A stretch of DNA of 64,000 nucleotides from Phytophthora colocasiae (GCA_018806915.1 JAGKQI010000105.1:1984001-2048000), one strand, 5' to 3'. Shown: positions 38,901 to 49,504, numbered from the stretch's first letter. The notes: generated by a model not told the origin, from the sequence alone. Made by a program: numbers and translations.

Positions 38901-39970
38901 AGGAGAAGTTGGCGTTGTTGTACAAACTGGTGTGCCGTGGAGCCTTCACTGATGCGGTGGCGCCCCGCACTCGAAGTGAAAATGCTGACGGAGCACACGG
39001 GCGTCCGCAGTGGCGTATCCGAGCGCAGGCTATCCACCAGGAGTTGGTGGGCGCATCGACGCTACGCAGTAACTTGGCAGAAATGACAGAGTTATGCAAC
39101 ACTCTACACCAGCGAATCCGCGAGTTTGAGCGGGCTGACAGCCAACACCGAGTCGTTGCTCAAAAACTGGAGAGTCAAGTGTTGCAGTTGACCGAGAGCA
39201 CTGCTGCTGCTACAAACGAGAAAAATCAGTTGGAGACGCAGCTTGCTAAGGAACGTGAGCAATTTGACGTTGCGCTGGATGAGTCGAACAAGGAGAAGAC
39301 ATTACTGAATTCGCTGAACCGGGACCTGCGCAAGCAGTTGAAGCGCACCAGTGACGCCGGCAGCAGCGCGAAGGGTGGAAGCGCTGGTACGGGAAAAGGA
39401 TCAGCCATGGGTGCAGCAGACGCCGAGGCTTTCCGTCGCGCTTTCCACCATCTTCACACCGAGTTGCACACAGTTCGCTCGACGCTAGCAAAGGAACGAT
39501 TGGAGAAGCTTCTTGGCTCAAATGCTGGCTTGAACACTCGCGAGTTGAAGCCTTCGGACAAGTTGGCAAGCTCTTTGAGGGAAGTGGCTACGTTCTCGAG
39601 ACAGGTGAAGGCTCAATTGTCGATGCCGCGCCTCGTAGATTTGAAGCGTGCGGCTTCGTCAGCAGGTTTCTCTGCACAAGACCAACTCATGACGGAGAAG
39701 CTGCAGCAGTCGCGTACTCAACGTGACCTGGTAACGCTTCGTCAACGCATCGGTGTAGCTATGCGTGAAGACGGCTGGGGTGAGGACATCACGAACGCCA
39801 TCACCCATGGAGAGAACGTATTTGGTTGGCAACCACCTGAGATGGAGCGTCCACCCGTTCTACTCGGACGCGTGAAGATCGGCAACAGCTCTACGAGCAC
39901 TTCCCAGTCGGTGCAGCTCGTGTTGAACCGATCCGAAGTGAAACATCTTTCTCAAGCGCTTGTCGCTTAG
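35951..39970 (+). CDS. Dynactin subunit 1 (p150Glued)-like protein
   Basis: 1,339 residues without introns. The frame is open from 35867, but the ATG at 35951 starts the CAP-Gly domain directly (MDLEVGARVAFGAGKSGIVR, GETDFASGEWVGIEL). The CAP-Gly signature GKNDG is GKNNG here. A Ser/Ala/Pro-rich basic linker (~75-165) follows, probably for microtubule contact. Long coiled coils span ~170-690, then the dynactin domain (LRALVAAAREHETEASKQK, AVVPNSIFSETDQKVL) and further helices to the C-terminus. p150Glued tethers dynein cargo complexes to microtubules. The 5' end and promoter are duplicated at 42603-43333. The original lacks nine bases just before the ATG that the copy has. Confidence 0.9.
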   Translation: MDLEVGARVAFGAGKSGIVRFIGETDFASGEWVGIELERPEGKNNGELNGRVYFTCAPNHGLFIKKTMVRSVLSSVSKSPVARRLSGIGSVAARRSSAIGASSSSIPAPPSSAPSGSASSRLSTPKTRASMITPSSRSSISAAAAPRTRLGSMTGSAAASDDQLSEAKARISKLEEELEQKNRHVEQLRQSVTVMKEAAAANSEKIKLLEEQGQEQEKELEVMAEQVQDQEQVQVDVDGDEKMDEEMDVQETEEDMELSPQEELAQQIDIIREEAEEHVRSVRAELEDHIAELQAEHEEQLDELRLENATQASEIKALESEVAQQKSRIAAFTAAEQKKAEEVAMAMAKSSSGARKVETLEKQAAELQDMIEMMTLEKETIEMDKEIAEEHAEELQQEVEKLKAAMALSATTGPDYSEGSSASAGDLADENNKLRAAVKMLHERASEEKADLSKKLRQAQRENAELVSLREEVEELTTKKNKLESEAEELKEMLDVANAYESMVEDLTDKNLNLGEKLAELETTVQSLESLREVDQEMEHQHTEYEAELRDEIDSQRVTLQELKQAAIDQKTVLEDKERTIARFRDLAHSHREEIAQLKAKLRAETGAVESLKDTAHLALNQTMGLRALVAAAREHETEASKQKIIAEQARLENSFLRAVVPNSIFSETDQKVLRVRLTLGRIAGKSDILLQHLKKDLDTVAQQQISSGQVENEKEDGAPVAAVSFEQLVLGDKLAAISCQAKEDLFMLECHLTTEEEFTDGCSALDTLQTAALESLLDSALSAFSDGDLLNGPRGGGDVGALYDRLLQSSDEWHTGRVTQVSSSVGAESFGARSAVIKLRAKKSVAKLAFSISAMVTFLRTTKSLLASSEMPDDDQTAALRAELVPMLDKCLGELLSVLSVAQLLYRRAEIDLAASDDDLDGLVAAGGEVVISIQSYAAEAQSLWTSLQSQLAQDGLLEHTKSAEELLPFTQQTVYDHTVAFKEKLALLYKLVCRGAFTDAVAPRTRSENADGAHGRPQWRIRAQAIHQELVGASTLRSNLAEMTELCNTLHQRIREFERADSQHRVVAQKLESQVLQLTESTAAATNEKNQLETQLAKEREQFDVALDESNKEKTLLNSLNRDLRKQLKRTSDAGSSAKGGSAGTGKGSAMGAADAEAFRRAFHHLHTELHTVRSTLAKERLEKLLGSNAGLNTRELKPSDKLASSLREVATFSRQVKAQLSMPRLVDLKRAASSAGFSAQDQLMTEKLQQSRTQRDLVTLRQRIGVAMREDGWGEDITNAITHGENVFGWQPPEMERPPVLLGRVKIGNSSTSTSQSVQLVLNRSEVKHLSQALVA

Positions 39971-40101
39971 AATTGATCACTGCTTACTTTGAATCCAGTA
40001 CATGTATACAGTATACTTAACGTTACTTCTGTGAAGTTGTGCCGCGTTGATTGGTCAAAGAATTGGGTCAAAGACAAATAGAATTGGGTCAAACAATCAC
40101 C

Positions 40102-40119
40102 CCGTCTCAAATAATTATT
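40102..40119. repeat. Short repeated motif, second copy
   Basis: CCGTCTCAAATAATTATT matches 34101-34118 exactly and in the same orientation. It lies just downstream of dynactin amid several AATTGGGTCAAA repeats (40025-40095). Probably a decayed DNA-transposon end. Confidence 0.5.
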
Positions 40120-40338
40120 TTCCACCAATGATGCGTCTATGCGCCCGTCTCAGGACGCCTGGGGGTGTGTTACCAGTTTACCGTAGATGACAGAAAGACA
40201 CACTCAGCGACGCGCTCGAAAAAATGCTGTCATCGCAAATCGCCGAAAATGCTTCTTTGTGTCATGGCATGGCGTCGAAAATGCTTCTTTGTGTCATCTA
40301 TCTACTGTAAGTGGCTACACTTCTACTGCATTCAACGA

Positions 40339-40803
40339 CTAAAACTCCTCTTGTCTTTTTAAGTCTCTGTCGCACTGTTGAGAAATCAGCGAGCTGTAGA
40401 TAAAATCCGTTGTAAGTTTCTCAAGGTGAGCGTAAAATGCGCTCAAGTCACCTGATCCAGTCCACGGATTCAGCCCACACACGTCAAACGGCCTCTGAAT
40501 GTACCTGTTCGAGATGTTTTCACAATAGATAGTCGCGTAGGCAGATTCAATGATTTGTATAATCTCCTCTCTGGTCACGGTCACTTGTGCTCCAGCAATA
40601 AATGGCTTATCACGCTGTAGAAATAGGTTCTGGAATGCTCGGCGAATCTGCCGCTTTAGTGGACGATTAATTGTGACAGCAGGTGGTTGATAAATCGCTG
40701 TCAGTCCAGCATCCACGTACTCGACTATAATACGCGGTGTCATAGTTTTATTTGTGGTCTCCAACCATGTCTTCACCTGATCAGATACACGGCTGCTTGC
40801 CAT
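40339..40803 (-). pseudogene. Fragment of a pogo/Tigger-type DDE transposase
   Basis: A 154-codon frame. VDAGLTAIYQPPAVTINRPL matches the piece of DDE transposases just after the second aspartate, where the usual reading is a P-P-x-x-T-x-x-x-Q-P-x-D-x-G-x-x-x-P motif; the aspartate and glycine positions are altered. The start of the domain is missing, so this is a remnant. It is a different branch from the pogo-family elements at 46809 and 50548. Confidence 0.6.
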
Positions 40804-40860
40804 ATCCTAGATCAATCCAATTTTTTTTTTCATACGGCAATACATCAACCGAAGGCTGCT

Positions 40861-40989
40861 GCGCTTTTTAGTTTGAAAAAAGCACGGTCTCTGGCGCTCT
40901 TTCCAGATCGCGGATTGGCCACAAAGTGGGATAATTCTGGCTCTATTTAGCTGAGGTCGGACCAAATGAGTCTCACCGGACGTCATAAC
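40861..40989. repeat. Dispersed repeat, copy 2
   Basis: See the copy at 35486-35600. This version has about 20 extra bases in the middle (around CGGTCTCTGGCGCTCTTTCC). Confidence 0.65.
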
Positions 40990-41118
40990 CAAAGACAAAA
41001 AACAAGGCCAGCTCTAAGGTGTCAAATGATGATATGAAGACAGGCTCCCAAATGAAGTCATCAAGCAATGTATTGAATTACAACCATCATACGAAGAACT
41101 GATCGAACAACAGCAGCA

Positions 41119-42092
41119 CTAAGAAAGAGTAGGGGGGTGAAATGCAGTTGCCGCCGCATACTCCAGCATGGTAAACAGCAAGTGACGCACATTCAATTTT
41201 GTTGTCCCAATCCGGACTGCTCGAAGCTGTTCATCCAGTTCATGACGGGCATGACGGGCATCTTGATTATGGGTGCGTTCATACTCCACACGGAGAACAT
41301 TCTCATGTCTTTCAATGAGTCTCTCTCGAGCAGCATGGACCACTCGAACAAGTTCTTGAGCCAACTTGCGCGCAGCATTGAGTCTTACCACTAAAACCGC
41401 AAGAATCGTGTAAGCCAGGTCACACCGGTAATCCGTATAGATCATTTCAACCATCTCGGACACCATTGATCGGTTGTCTGGGTGAGCAACGCCCTCAGCA
41501 TGTTGTTGTAAACGAAATCCATGATCACCGAACAGGTTTTCCTGACCCCACTCTCAACCCTCTGCAACAGTATCGGATCAGATAGCAGGCCCGTGATGTA
41601 TAGAGCCCAAAATGGTTCCATATTTCCCCCCGGAAATCCTTGTCTTCGTAAGTGGGTAATCAGGTGGCGGAATCGGTCACCAGCTGTTTGTGTTGTAAAC
41701 CCGAACTTTGCAGCAAATTTGCCATGGTATTTAGTCAGGTCCACGTTTGGAACTCTCAATGTCCCGAAGAAGTTGCCAGTTGCAGTCAGCTCCCAGTTAA
41801 CTCGAATGTTGTGACGCATAAGAGGTGCGAGACGAACAAGATAGATCAGGTTCTTTCTTCTGAGCTCGGATCTCGCATGTTGGTTCGGCATTGTTCGAGT
41901 ATGTCCATTTTGATAGATTTGGGGTCTAGAGATTATGATCGTGCTCGTTAAGAAGTTGTCGGCATCCCGGTTTTGAAGACGTTGCTCGGGGAGAAGGGGT
42001 GCACGGAAGAAGAATTCGCGATTGGTTAGAACATATTCAACACTGAACCTTTCCTCCAATTCTGCATAATGGTCTTGAAATGATAGACTCAT
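41119..42092 (-). pseudogene. Unrecognised, probably transposon-derived protein in two frames
   Basis: Two overlapping minus frames, 41442-42092 (216 codons, starting MSLSFQDHYAELEERF) and 41119-41466 (ending in an Arg-rich helical tail, ARERLIERHENVLRVEYER), read naturally as one protein broken by a single frameshift around 41450-41466. No known domain was recognised. The region separates the two dynactin copies and is absent upstream of copy 1, so it was probably inserted after or during the duplication. Confidence 0.4.
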
Positions 42093-42602
42093 CGCTCTTT
42101 GAAGAATGAGTGCAAATCCTCATTCCATGCCATGCTGTACGAGGTACGACACTGAGCGAGTCTCATTCCATTCAAGGTACTAAACTAAGGGTCGGGAAAG
42201 GTGATTGGACTGGAACAACAACACATGTCTATCATAAGAAATAATTAAGAGTTCTGTACAAAATATTGATATTGTATCGATAACCAAAATCGGATCCTTC
42301 ATATAAACAACAATCAAAATTAATAATTGGGAACTTCCTAGCTCTACTTACATATACATGTCTATCATAAGACATGTATATAGGCGTTGATGGAAATTCA
42401 GGTTGGCAAGCGGTCAAAAGCGATGTCCAGCACATTTCCGTTTGCATTTCAGTCTGGTGATCGGTAAATAAATTCTCACAGGTAGCGGTTGTCTGTCCAG
42501 TGAAACGGCAGTGAGCCGAATAATAACATTATGGTGACAGCAAACCGATTGCAAACAGCAAGCAAGGCGCTCGACACTACCAATAGCAATACCGTATTGA
42601 AT

Positions 42603-43333
42603 ACGTGTATCATCAGTCAAATCACCTGACGGCCTCCTGTCGAGCTGTCGAGGCGGAGGCCCCATCTGCCATTGGAGCAACAAGCTGGTGTCAAACTGAC
42701 GATATACACCAAATCGACATCACATTCAAAATGTGGTGCACACTATATCATGTGCACCACACACAATAATCATCCGCCTCAGAACTGATTCTTAATCATA
42801 TCCTCCCCCAAGGTTACCGCAACGATGGACTTGGAGGTTGGCGCCCGCGTAGCCTTTGGCGCCGGTAAGAGCGGCATCGTGCGCTTCATAGGCGAGACAG
42901 ACTTCGCTAGTGGTGAGTGGGTAGGCATCGAGCTGGAGCGACCCGAAGGAAAGAACAATGGAGAGCTCAACGGCCGCGTTTACTTCACTTGTGCGCCCAA
43001 CCACGGGCTTTTCATCAAGAAGACGATGGTGCGCAGTGTATTATCCTCCGTTTCTAAGTCACCTGTAGCTCGGAGACTATCGGGGATTGGTAGTGTGGCA
43101 GCGCGACGCAGTTCAGCCATTGGAGCGTCGGCATCTTCAATTCCGGCGCCTCCCAGCTCGGCCCCCAGTGGATCTGTGAGCTCCAGACTCTCGACACCTA
43201 AGACGAGGGCATCTATGATCACTCCTAGCAGCAGATCTAGTATCTCTGCAGCTGCTGCGCCAAGGACAAGACTCGGTTCTATGACAGGGAGTGCAGCAGC
43301 TTCGGACGATCAGTTATCAGAAGCTAAGGCGAG
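42603..43333 (+). repeat. Segmental duplicate of dynactin promoter and 5' end
   Basis: Collinear with 35737-36460. Only a handful of substitutions were found on reading both, plus a 9-bp difference (ACCGCAACG present here, absent in the original) directly before the ATG. The duplicate stops abruptly inside the coding sequence, three bases before the left terminus of a Mutator-like element. Confidence 0.9.
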
Positions 43334-43481
43334 GGGAGCGATTGTTTTGGGGTCAAACTCTGCGCAGGTCAACTCGTGCGCAACTGTCTTTTTGGGTCAA
43401 CTTCTGCGCAACTCCTGCGCATGTCTTTTCTTGGGTCAAATCGTGGTCAAAATATCACGACTGCCAGGTTTTATAAATTAA
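42825..43481 (+). pseudogene. Truncated dynactin p150 copy (CAP-Gly only)
   Basis: The duplicated ATG at 42825 gives 218 codons. The first ~169 copy the CAP-Gly domain and basic Ser-rich linker of the full gene, with the changes Ser to Ala and Ala to Val near residues 100-113. The last ~49 are read from the terminus of the adjacent Mutator-like element. All coiled coils and the dynactin domain are lost. If transcribed from the copied promoter it would make a free microtubule-binding fragment. Confidence 0.75.
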
Positions 43482-46271
43482 CCCGAAATTTAGCCAATCA
43501 TATAGCTTATGGTTAACTATAACTATATCTAGCGTGTTCGTTACGAAACGATGGGTGGGATGTTGACACACTTGTGTAGGTTATATCCTACATGGGACTG
43601 CGTAAACGAGACTGTGTAAGGGACTGTGTGATTGTTAGATGTTGCATCTTTAGGACGATCCCAGCCGACACTGCACGAGGACAACCAACACTTGTTCATT
43701 TCCTAGCACCTCATTCTCAATTTTTTCAGCCCAAGTTCATTACCAAGTCCAAGAGCAACCAAGTCCCTTTCCGGCAACATGCTTCGACCCGACTACACCT
43801 CCGACGACAACCTTGAAATTCTCCCCTCGCGTGGCAGTGAAGGCGAAGGCTCTACGCAAGGCTCCCCTATGAGTGATGTGTCATCGGGACACACCGAGAT
43901 CATTCCAAGTCAGTCATCACCATCATACTCCCACTGGAGTTTCGATCAAGATGATGACGATGACGACCCGCGATATGCGGAGATGGTGTCAAACCGGTCG
44001 TCAAGTTCAGGATCTGTGTGGTGCAACAGAGACGAGGATCAAGATGACGATAGCCTTGACGAGGAGAGTGATAATCGGTTAGTTGCAGGTGACGACAACT
44101 TTGATGCAGAGAACGGCCGTCATCAAGACAATTCAGGACTTCCAGATGGCGTGGAGCCGGTACTAGACTCTAAGTCAGTAACATACCGTGGATATACTTA
44201 CGCATTTTACCACAGCGGAGAATCTACAGCCAACTATCGCTGCAGTGCCTACCGCCGTACCGGATGTTTTGTGAAGTTGAAAGTTGCACAGCGAGGTGTT
44301 GTTGTCGAGGGCATACACAAATCTGACTGTGTTCCAGAATTGGCCCAAGCTCCATATGGATCTGCACCGGTTGTTGAGAATCAGAAACAGCAAATGCTGT
44401 TAGCAACCGAAGAAGTCGGAATTCAAGATGTGACTCTTACTCCGGAAAGAGTTTGGGAGATTATTCGTGATCGGTTTTACGGCGACGAAAACGTCGTTGT
44501 CCAAGGAGCGACCAAAAAGCAGATTTTAAGCCGATTGTACCGGACTAGAAGCAAACATTTTGGGCGGGAGATTTTCGGGCGTTTGGAAATAGAACCTTTG
44601 TGCGACGTGAAACACAGCCCGGGACTTAATTTTTTTTCAGTTTCATTTGACGTGTTACGAAGTTCTACACAGGGTGATTGGATGGGCCCACCCAAAGCTC
44701 ATGGATCGATTGAAGCAGCGTCAATCCTCTCTTTTCATTGACGCGACCTATCGTTGTGTCCCAATTCGCTTCTACCAACTGGTGATTGTTATGATGTATG
44801 ACCCAATTTCGGACCTGTACCTTCCAATCTGGTACGCATTGACATCTGGAAAAACTACACGGGTGTATGAACTTCTCCTCAACTACATCTGTGTCGCTAC
44901 AAAAAATCGTCTTGACCCTGCCCATGTTGTGTGATTTTGAGTATGCGATGATCAAGACAGTCAAGAATCAGTTTTCAAATTCAAGGATTGTGGTCTGTCT
45001 CTTTCACTTCAAGCAAGCTTTGCGCCGGAAAATGCTCAAGCTGAACATTTCGGAGGCTGAGGTGAGTCTCGCCATGCGCGAAGGCTGCATTGATCGCCTC
45101 ACTGTGATCCGTCGATGTGATATTGCTTTTCGCGGGGTTCAAGATGTTCGCCACATTATCAAGCGTGACTGTGGTGACCAAGGAATCTCTTATTCAAAGG
45201 ACAACTGGAAGAAGTTCTGGAAATATTTCAAGCGAACATGGATCAAGAAATTTGTGCCGGAGTGGTGGAATATCAATGGATTGAACGAAGACATCGTGAA
45301 TAGAACGAATAACCCTCTGGAACGGTACAACCGAACTCTCAACGAAGCGTTTCCAGTGCCACATCCTGACGCGATCCAGTTCATCAGTGTCATCGAACGT
45401 CAGAGTCGCGAAAATGTACGCCTCATCGAAGATATTTCCAAACGTAGGGCCAGAGCCCCAGAACACGCTGACCCCCAACAAGCACCAAGATTCGAGTCGG
45501 ACTCTTGACTTTGTGGGCGATTCTGGATTGGACGCTTCGGAATCAGATAGCGACGAGGCTTCCAACAGCGATCACGGAATGGGGATGTCACCGTACTAAA
45601 AACAAGTAGCCTAAAGTTCTCTCTTCTTTCAATTTGCATTTTTACATTCAGTGAAATCAAACAACACAGAATATTATACATGAATTTGATGCATACTTTG
45701 TTTTGAGTTGTATTGGATTTCAAAATTTAAAAAGTATAAAATATGCCTTGATTCCACTATATAGATTTGATATTGCCAAAACGTGTAAAGGTAGAGGCTC
45801 TAACCTGAGAACGTTTGTGCCCAGGGATTAATCCCGTTTACCATCTGCCAAACGACTTAGCGACTGAACTGTTACGGTGGGTTATTACTCGTAATAGTCC
45901 AGTCAAGTCTGATCACAAGAGACTCACTCCGAAGAGCGTGACGGACGACCCAGGTCCTTGGTTATGTCTCAGATCTGACAGAAGATTTGCACACGACACT
46001 TACCTCAAGCATCCAGCTTCTCTACAGGAGTGCACGACCCAATAGGCACACTAAACTTACAGAGCAAACAAACATACATTTAAACTTTCACCTCAAATAA
46101 TAAATAAAATATCAGGTGAAAGAAAAAAAATTGTTACAGTTTTATCACTTGATAAAATAATGACCTCTTCAAGGGTCAAACTCTGCGCAAGTTGCGCAGG
46201 AGTCGACCCAAAAAGAGAGTTGCGCACGAGCTGACCTGCGCAGAGTTTGACCCAAAAAAAGGCATATCGCT
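43336..46271. mobile_element. Second Mutator-like element, inactive
   Basis: A 2.9 kb element with ~80-bp inverted termini (43336-43420 against 46191-46271), recognisable by repeated GGGTCAA and CTGCGCA blocks (e.g. GGTCAAACTCTGCGCAGGTC). A clear target-site duplication was not found, suggesting that flanking sequence was lost or rearranged. Its transposase gene is frameshifted twice. Confidence 0.8.
43779..45508 (+). pseudogene. Mutator-like transposase with two frameshifts
   Basis: Three consecutive frames cover one transposase related to that at 30187-32067. Frame one (from 43779) has an acidic N-terminus and a FLYWCH-like block (YRCSAYRRTGCFVKL). A shift in a T8 run near 44629-44636 leads to frame two (VIGWAHPKLMDRLK, SLFIDATYRCVP with the first Asp). 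A second shift near 44925-44935 leads to frame three (LCDFEYAMIKTV, CLFHFKQALRRK, NRTNNPLERYNRTL). Both shifts fall where the intact relative aligns without a gap. No RS tract is present here; the N-terminal region is Asp/Ser-rich instead. Confidence 0.85.
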
Positions 46272-46534
46272 TACGGGAGAGCCATGAGATCGGACTGCTT
46301 GCGAGCATATTCACATATCCACCGACAGAACGTCTCGTGGCGGGCAATTAGTATAGTCAGAGTCACAGAAGGCAAGTTTCTGATCGGATAGCTCTGAGGT
46401 AATGAGCCTCCCAGAAGGAGACCGTATTCTTTCGTTCCTGACAGATACTTAAGACCACGAATGACTGCTTTCCAGTGTTCCATGCCTGGATTGGCTAGGA
46501 ACTGACTCACGCATGTAGAATGCCAACAACTCAA
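46271..46534 (-). pseudogene. Copia polymerase fragment
   Basis: An 87-codon minus frame includes SQFLANPGMEHWKAVIRGLK followed by YLSGTKEYGLLLGG, the reverse transcriptase/RNase H junction of Ty1/copia pol. Nothing upstream or downstream continues it. It abuts the right end of the second Mutator-like element. Confidence 0.75.
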
Positions 46535-46808
46535 CGGATCGACGTGGACCCCCGCATTAAAGGCGTCAATACTGGGAAAATTCCTGGAGGGAGATGCCCA
46601 CAGATCCTACCACGACTTTACAGGTAATCGTGACGTGACATACGACGAACTAGCAAAGCACTTGAAGTGTGCTTTTGGCTGTCACCTCAGTCAATACGAA
46701 CTTCGTAAACGACTTGACACTCCCAAACGCAGCGGTGATACCTGGCGGCAGTACGTGCGGTACCTGCAGTTCATCAAGCGTCTCATGGAGGGAAATCAAA
46801 CGCAACTA

Positions 46809-47269
46809 CAAACAACGACACAAATACCCGGGCAACACAAAACCCGGGAACACGAGAAAATGCATTTATTTTGACCAATCCAATCGCTAGAAAAACACTA
46901 TATTCTACCAATCATGAAAATATAAAAATTGGATGGCCAGCAGCTGAAACGTCGCCAAAAAGCATCTCCCTCTGTCAGCCAATAAACGCCGGGGTAATGG
47001 GACCACTAAATGCACGGACTAGAGGTGCTATACTCCTAAACAAGGGTCTCTCTGCTCCCGAAAACGTCTTAAAGCTATCAAGTCTACAACCAAGGAGTGG
47101 GAAGAGTTTTCAGATCAGCTAGTAATTCGTAGCTTCCAGACAGCTATTCCTAGGGTTGAGTCAATGACAGTTTAATAAATGGCGTTTTTATAATTTCCTT
47201 GTAGTTTGTATTTACCAATCAGCATTGGTCTGTGGCCTTGTTTGGCCCGGGTATTTGTGTCGTTGTCTG
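46809..47269. mobile_element. Short pogo-family element inserted in copia gag
   Basis: 461 bp. Inverted ends CAAACAACGACACAAATACC and CAGACAACGACACAAATACC (reverse strand of the right end) are flanked by TA on both sides (46807-46808 and 47270-47271), the target duplication of Tc1/mariner-pogo elements. The inside carries a C-terminal scrap of transposase (LCQPINAGVMGPLNARTRG) in two frames, related to the one at 50704-51084. The gag frame on the left lines up with a gag-like frame on the right across the insertion. Confidence 0.82.
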
Positions 47270-47285
47270 TACTGCTTGAGACAAT

Positions 47286-48326
47286 GTGTCAGAATGCTTG
47301 TCCGGAGCTGACGTCGACACTGTTAGTAAGGTCGACGAATCCAGCACTGACTACGCACATGAGCTTGACCGGGTGGTCAAATTGTTGCAACGGCTCAAGG
47401 GCGACGGATGTCGCATCGGCCACAGTAAGCAGCAAAGCAAACAGACTACAACTCAGCAGCTGCAAAACAACCAACGCAACAAAAAGAACGACCAACAGCA
47501 ACCCAAGCAGAATAAGCAATCCCAACAGAAGCAGACCACGAAGCAGAACAACGCTAAGACGTCAGACGCTTCGATGAACTCCAAGAAACAACCAGAATGT
47601 TGGAATTGCGATGAACCAGGCCACAGATCATTCGAGTGCATCAAACCAGCAAAGACAGCTGTGCCAGAAGGTCAAGCAAATCAAGCCATGTCAAGTTTCA
47701 CGAGCGACGAAGGCGATGAACAAGCCAGTATGTGGATAGCTGCGGGTGGAATTAGTGATCCGACAAAGGCGATGTCGACCTGGTTTGTGGATTCGGGAGC
47801 CTCGCATCACATGTGTTCTCGAGAGGACATTTTAATCGGAGCCGTGCCGTCGACAATGACCATCACTGTTGCTAACGGTGAAGTGGTAACTGCTAGCAAG
47901 CGCGGTAGCTGCTTGATTCGTGTGAGCAACGGTAAGACCATGAAGACCATGCTACTGCGTGAGGTACATTTCGTTCCTGGGCTCCACCAAAACTTGCTAT
48001 CGGTCACGGAGCTGGCAGATCACGGGATCTCGTGTCAGTTCAACTCAACCACGAGGTGTCAGCTGAAGGGTAAAAATGGGAAGACTGTTGCCGTAGCTGG
48101 TCGCTGTGGCAAGCTGTGGAAATTAAACGGTGAAATCGTGGAGCCTGACACCGATGCCATAGCGATGTTCGCTGATTCCTCAAACTTCTCCTCAAAGAAC
48201 TTGGCTTTGCTACAACGCAGGCTAACACTATATATGAGGACAATCAAAGCTGCATCAAAATCTGCTACAACCCCAAGCTTCACGGATGATCATAGAATAT
48301 ACACGTATGTACAAGATAAGGTATAG
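47286..48326 (+). pseudogene. Copia gag zinc knuckle and protease region
   Basis: A 346-codon open frame. The middle is Gln/Asn/Lys-rich. CWNCDEPGHRSFEC is the CCHC knuckle, WFVDSGASHHMC the aspartic protease active site (D-S-G), and VHFVPGLHQNLLSV with KLWKLNGE the GAG-pre-integrase region. The last ~30 residues are out of frame with pol. A partial polyprotein of a dead element. Confidence 0.85.
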
Positions 48327-48715
48327 CGGCATTAATTCAACGTTACCTACTGCAATACGAAAGAGATGATGGTTGACATCTTTACTAAAGCTTTAGACAA
48401 GCACCCACCAGTTCAGAGAACTAAGGACCAAGCTTCGGATGAAAACCCTTGAAGCTCTCCCTGGTCATACCGTTTAAGTGTACGGGTATTACACTAATGC
48501 ATGAAGCATGCCAAATTAAATGCGTTCTTTTTTTCCACTGGGTTTTAAAGTTTGTTCGCAAAAGGTTTTCTCCTCGTTGAGGTTTTCCCTGGTCAAGTAC
48601 CGAATTACAATTGGAATATGAATTTATATCCATGTAGGCACATGAGACAAAGTTTTGCTGGGAAAGTTCAGTATTGTTTAGGCAAACCCGCGGAAATCCT
48701 ACCAACTCCTTTTGT

Positions 48716-49265
48716 CTAGCTCTGCTTGCGGACAATAAATGGACGAATAAATGCGTAGAAATCAATCCAGTCCTCTGCTGACTCAATGGGCCCACCTTCA
48801 TCTAGGTCGTAGATCAGCCGAGTCTTGCCTTGAGCCGTCAGAACACATGCATGGCCGACGTTGCGGTAGTTGTAAGCTGCAACAACGTAGATACCATCCT
48901 TGAGAGGAATTTCATTCAGCACACGAACCCCACGTCGACCAGCAACAGCGAAATTGTCCAAAGCAATGGATCGGTAAATGTAATCTCTGCCAGAATCACG
49001 AAGCCCGACGTAAGAAGACAAGCACAACCTTCCATGACGTCCCCTTCGTCATATCCATTCCACGAGAAGCCAGCTGGTCAGCGACGATGTCATCGATGTC
49101 ACGCTGAGTCACGATATCAGGACGACCACTCAACTCTGCTGCACGTCTCAGGGCGTTAAACACGCACAATGCTTGCATGTCTGCACCAATCGCATTTTTG
49201 CCGTACTCATCAGTTGGCCAGAACGCAGCGAAAGTCTTCACTACCGAAGCTTTCCACCGATTCAC
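48716..49265 (-). pseudogene. Cysteine-protease-like remnant, frameshifted
   Basis: Two overlapping minus frames (48996-49265 and 48716-49027) read as one protein broken near 49000-49020. ADMQALCVFNALRRA has the layout of a catalytic cysteine at a helix start, and GHACVLTAQGKTRLIYDLDE offers a histidine and aspartate in the right order, reminiscent of OTU/papain-like proteases found in some retroelements. The family assignment is tentative. Confidence 0.4.
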
Positions 49266-49504
49266 CAGCTCAATCTCCTGTCGAAAGTCATCCGAGTAGC
49301 TGGGTGCGTGACTCCCAAGTCCTCTGGTAGTACCGTCGCCTTTTGACGGAGGGGTTAACTAACCCACAACACTTGATACTGATATGTCATCAGGGAGCCT
49401 CCACGGCTGTCGTTAATGCGTGCAACGTTCCATCTCTGCTTTGTTGACGCGAAATTCGCAGTAACGGTAAGCTCGGATCGCTCGTAATTTTTGCCATAAT
49501 TTTT

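Larger units (their letters stand above)
46535..48460 (+). mobile_element. Ty1/copia remnant (gag, protease, internally deleted pol)
   Basis: Gag-like coding begins by ~46590 (YHDFTGNRDVTYDEL), is interrupted by the pogo-family insertion at 46809-47269, and continues to the zinc knuckle and protease. After the GAG-pre-integrase region the reading jumps at ~48230 to an RNase H-end motif (YEDNQSCIK in another frame) and the stop-ridden 3' end of pol at ~48360-48420. Integrase and most of reverse transcriptase are deleted. No long terminal repeat was recognised. Confidence 0.75.
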
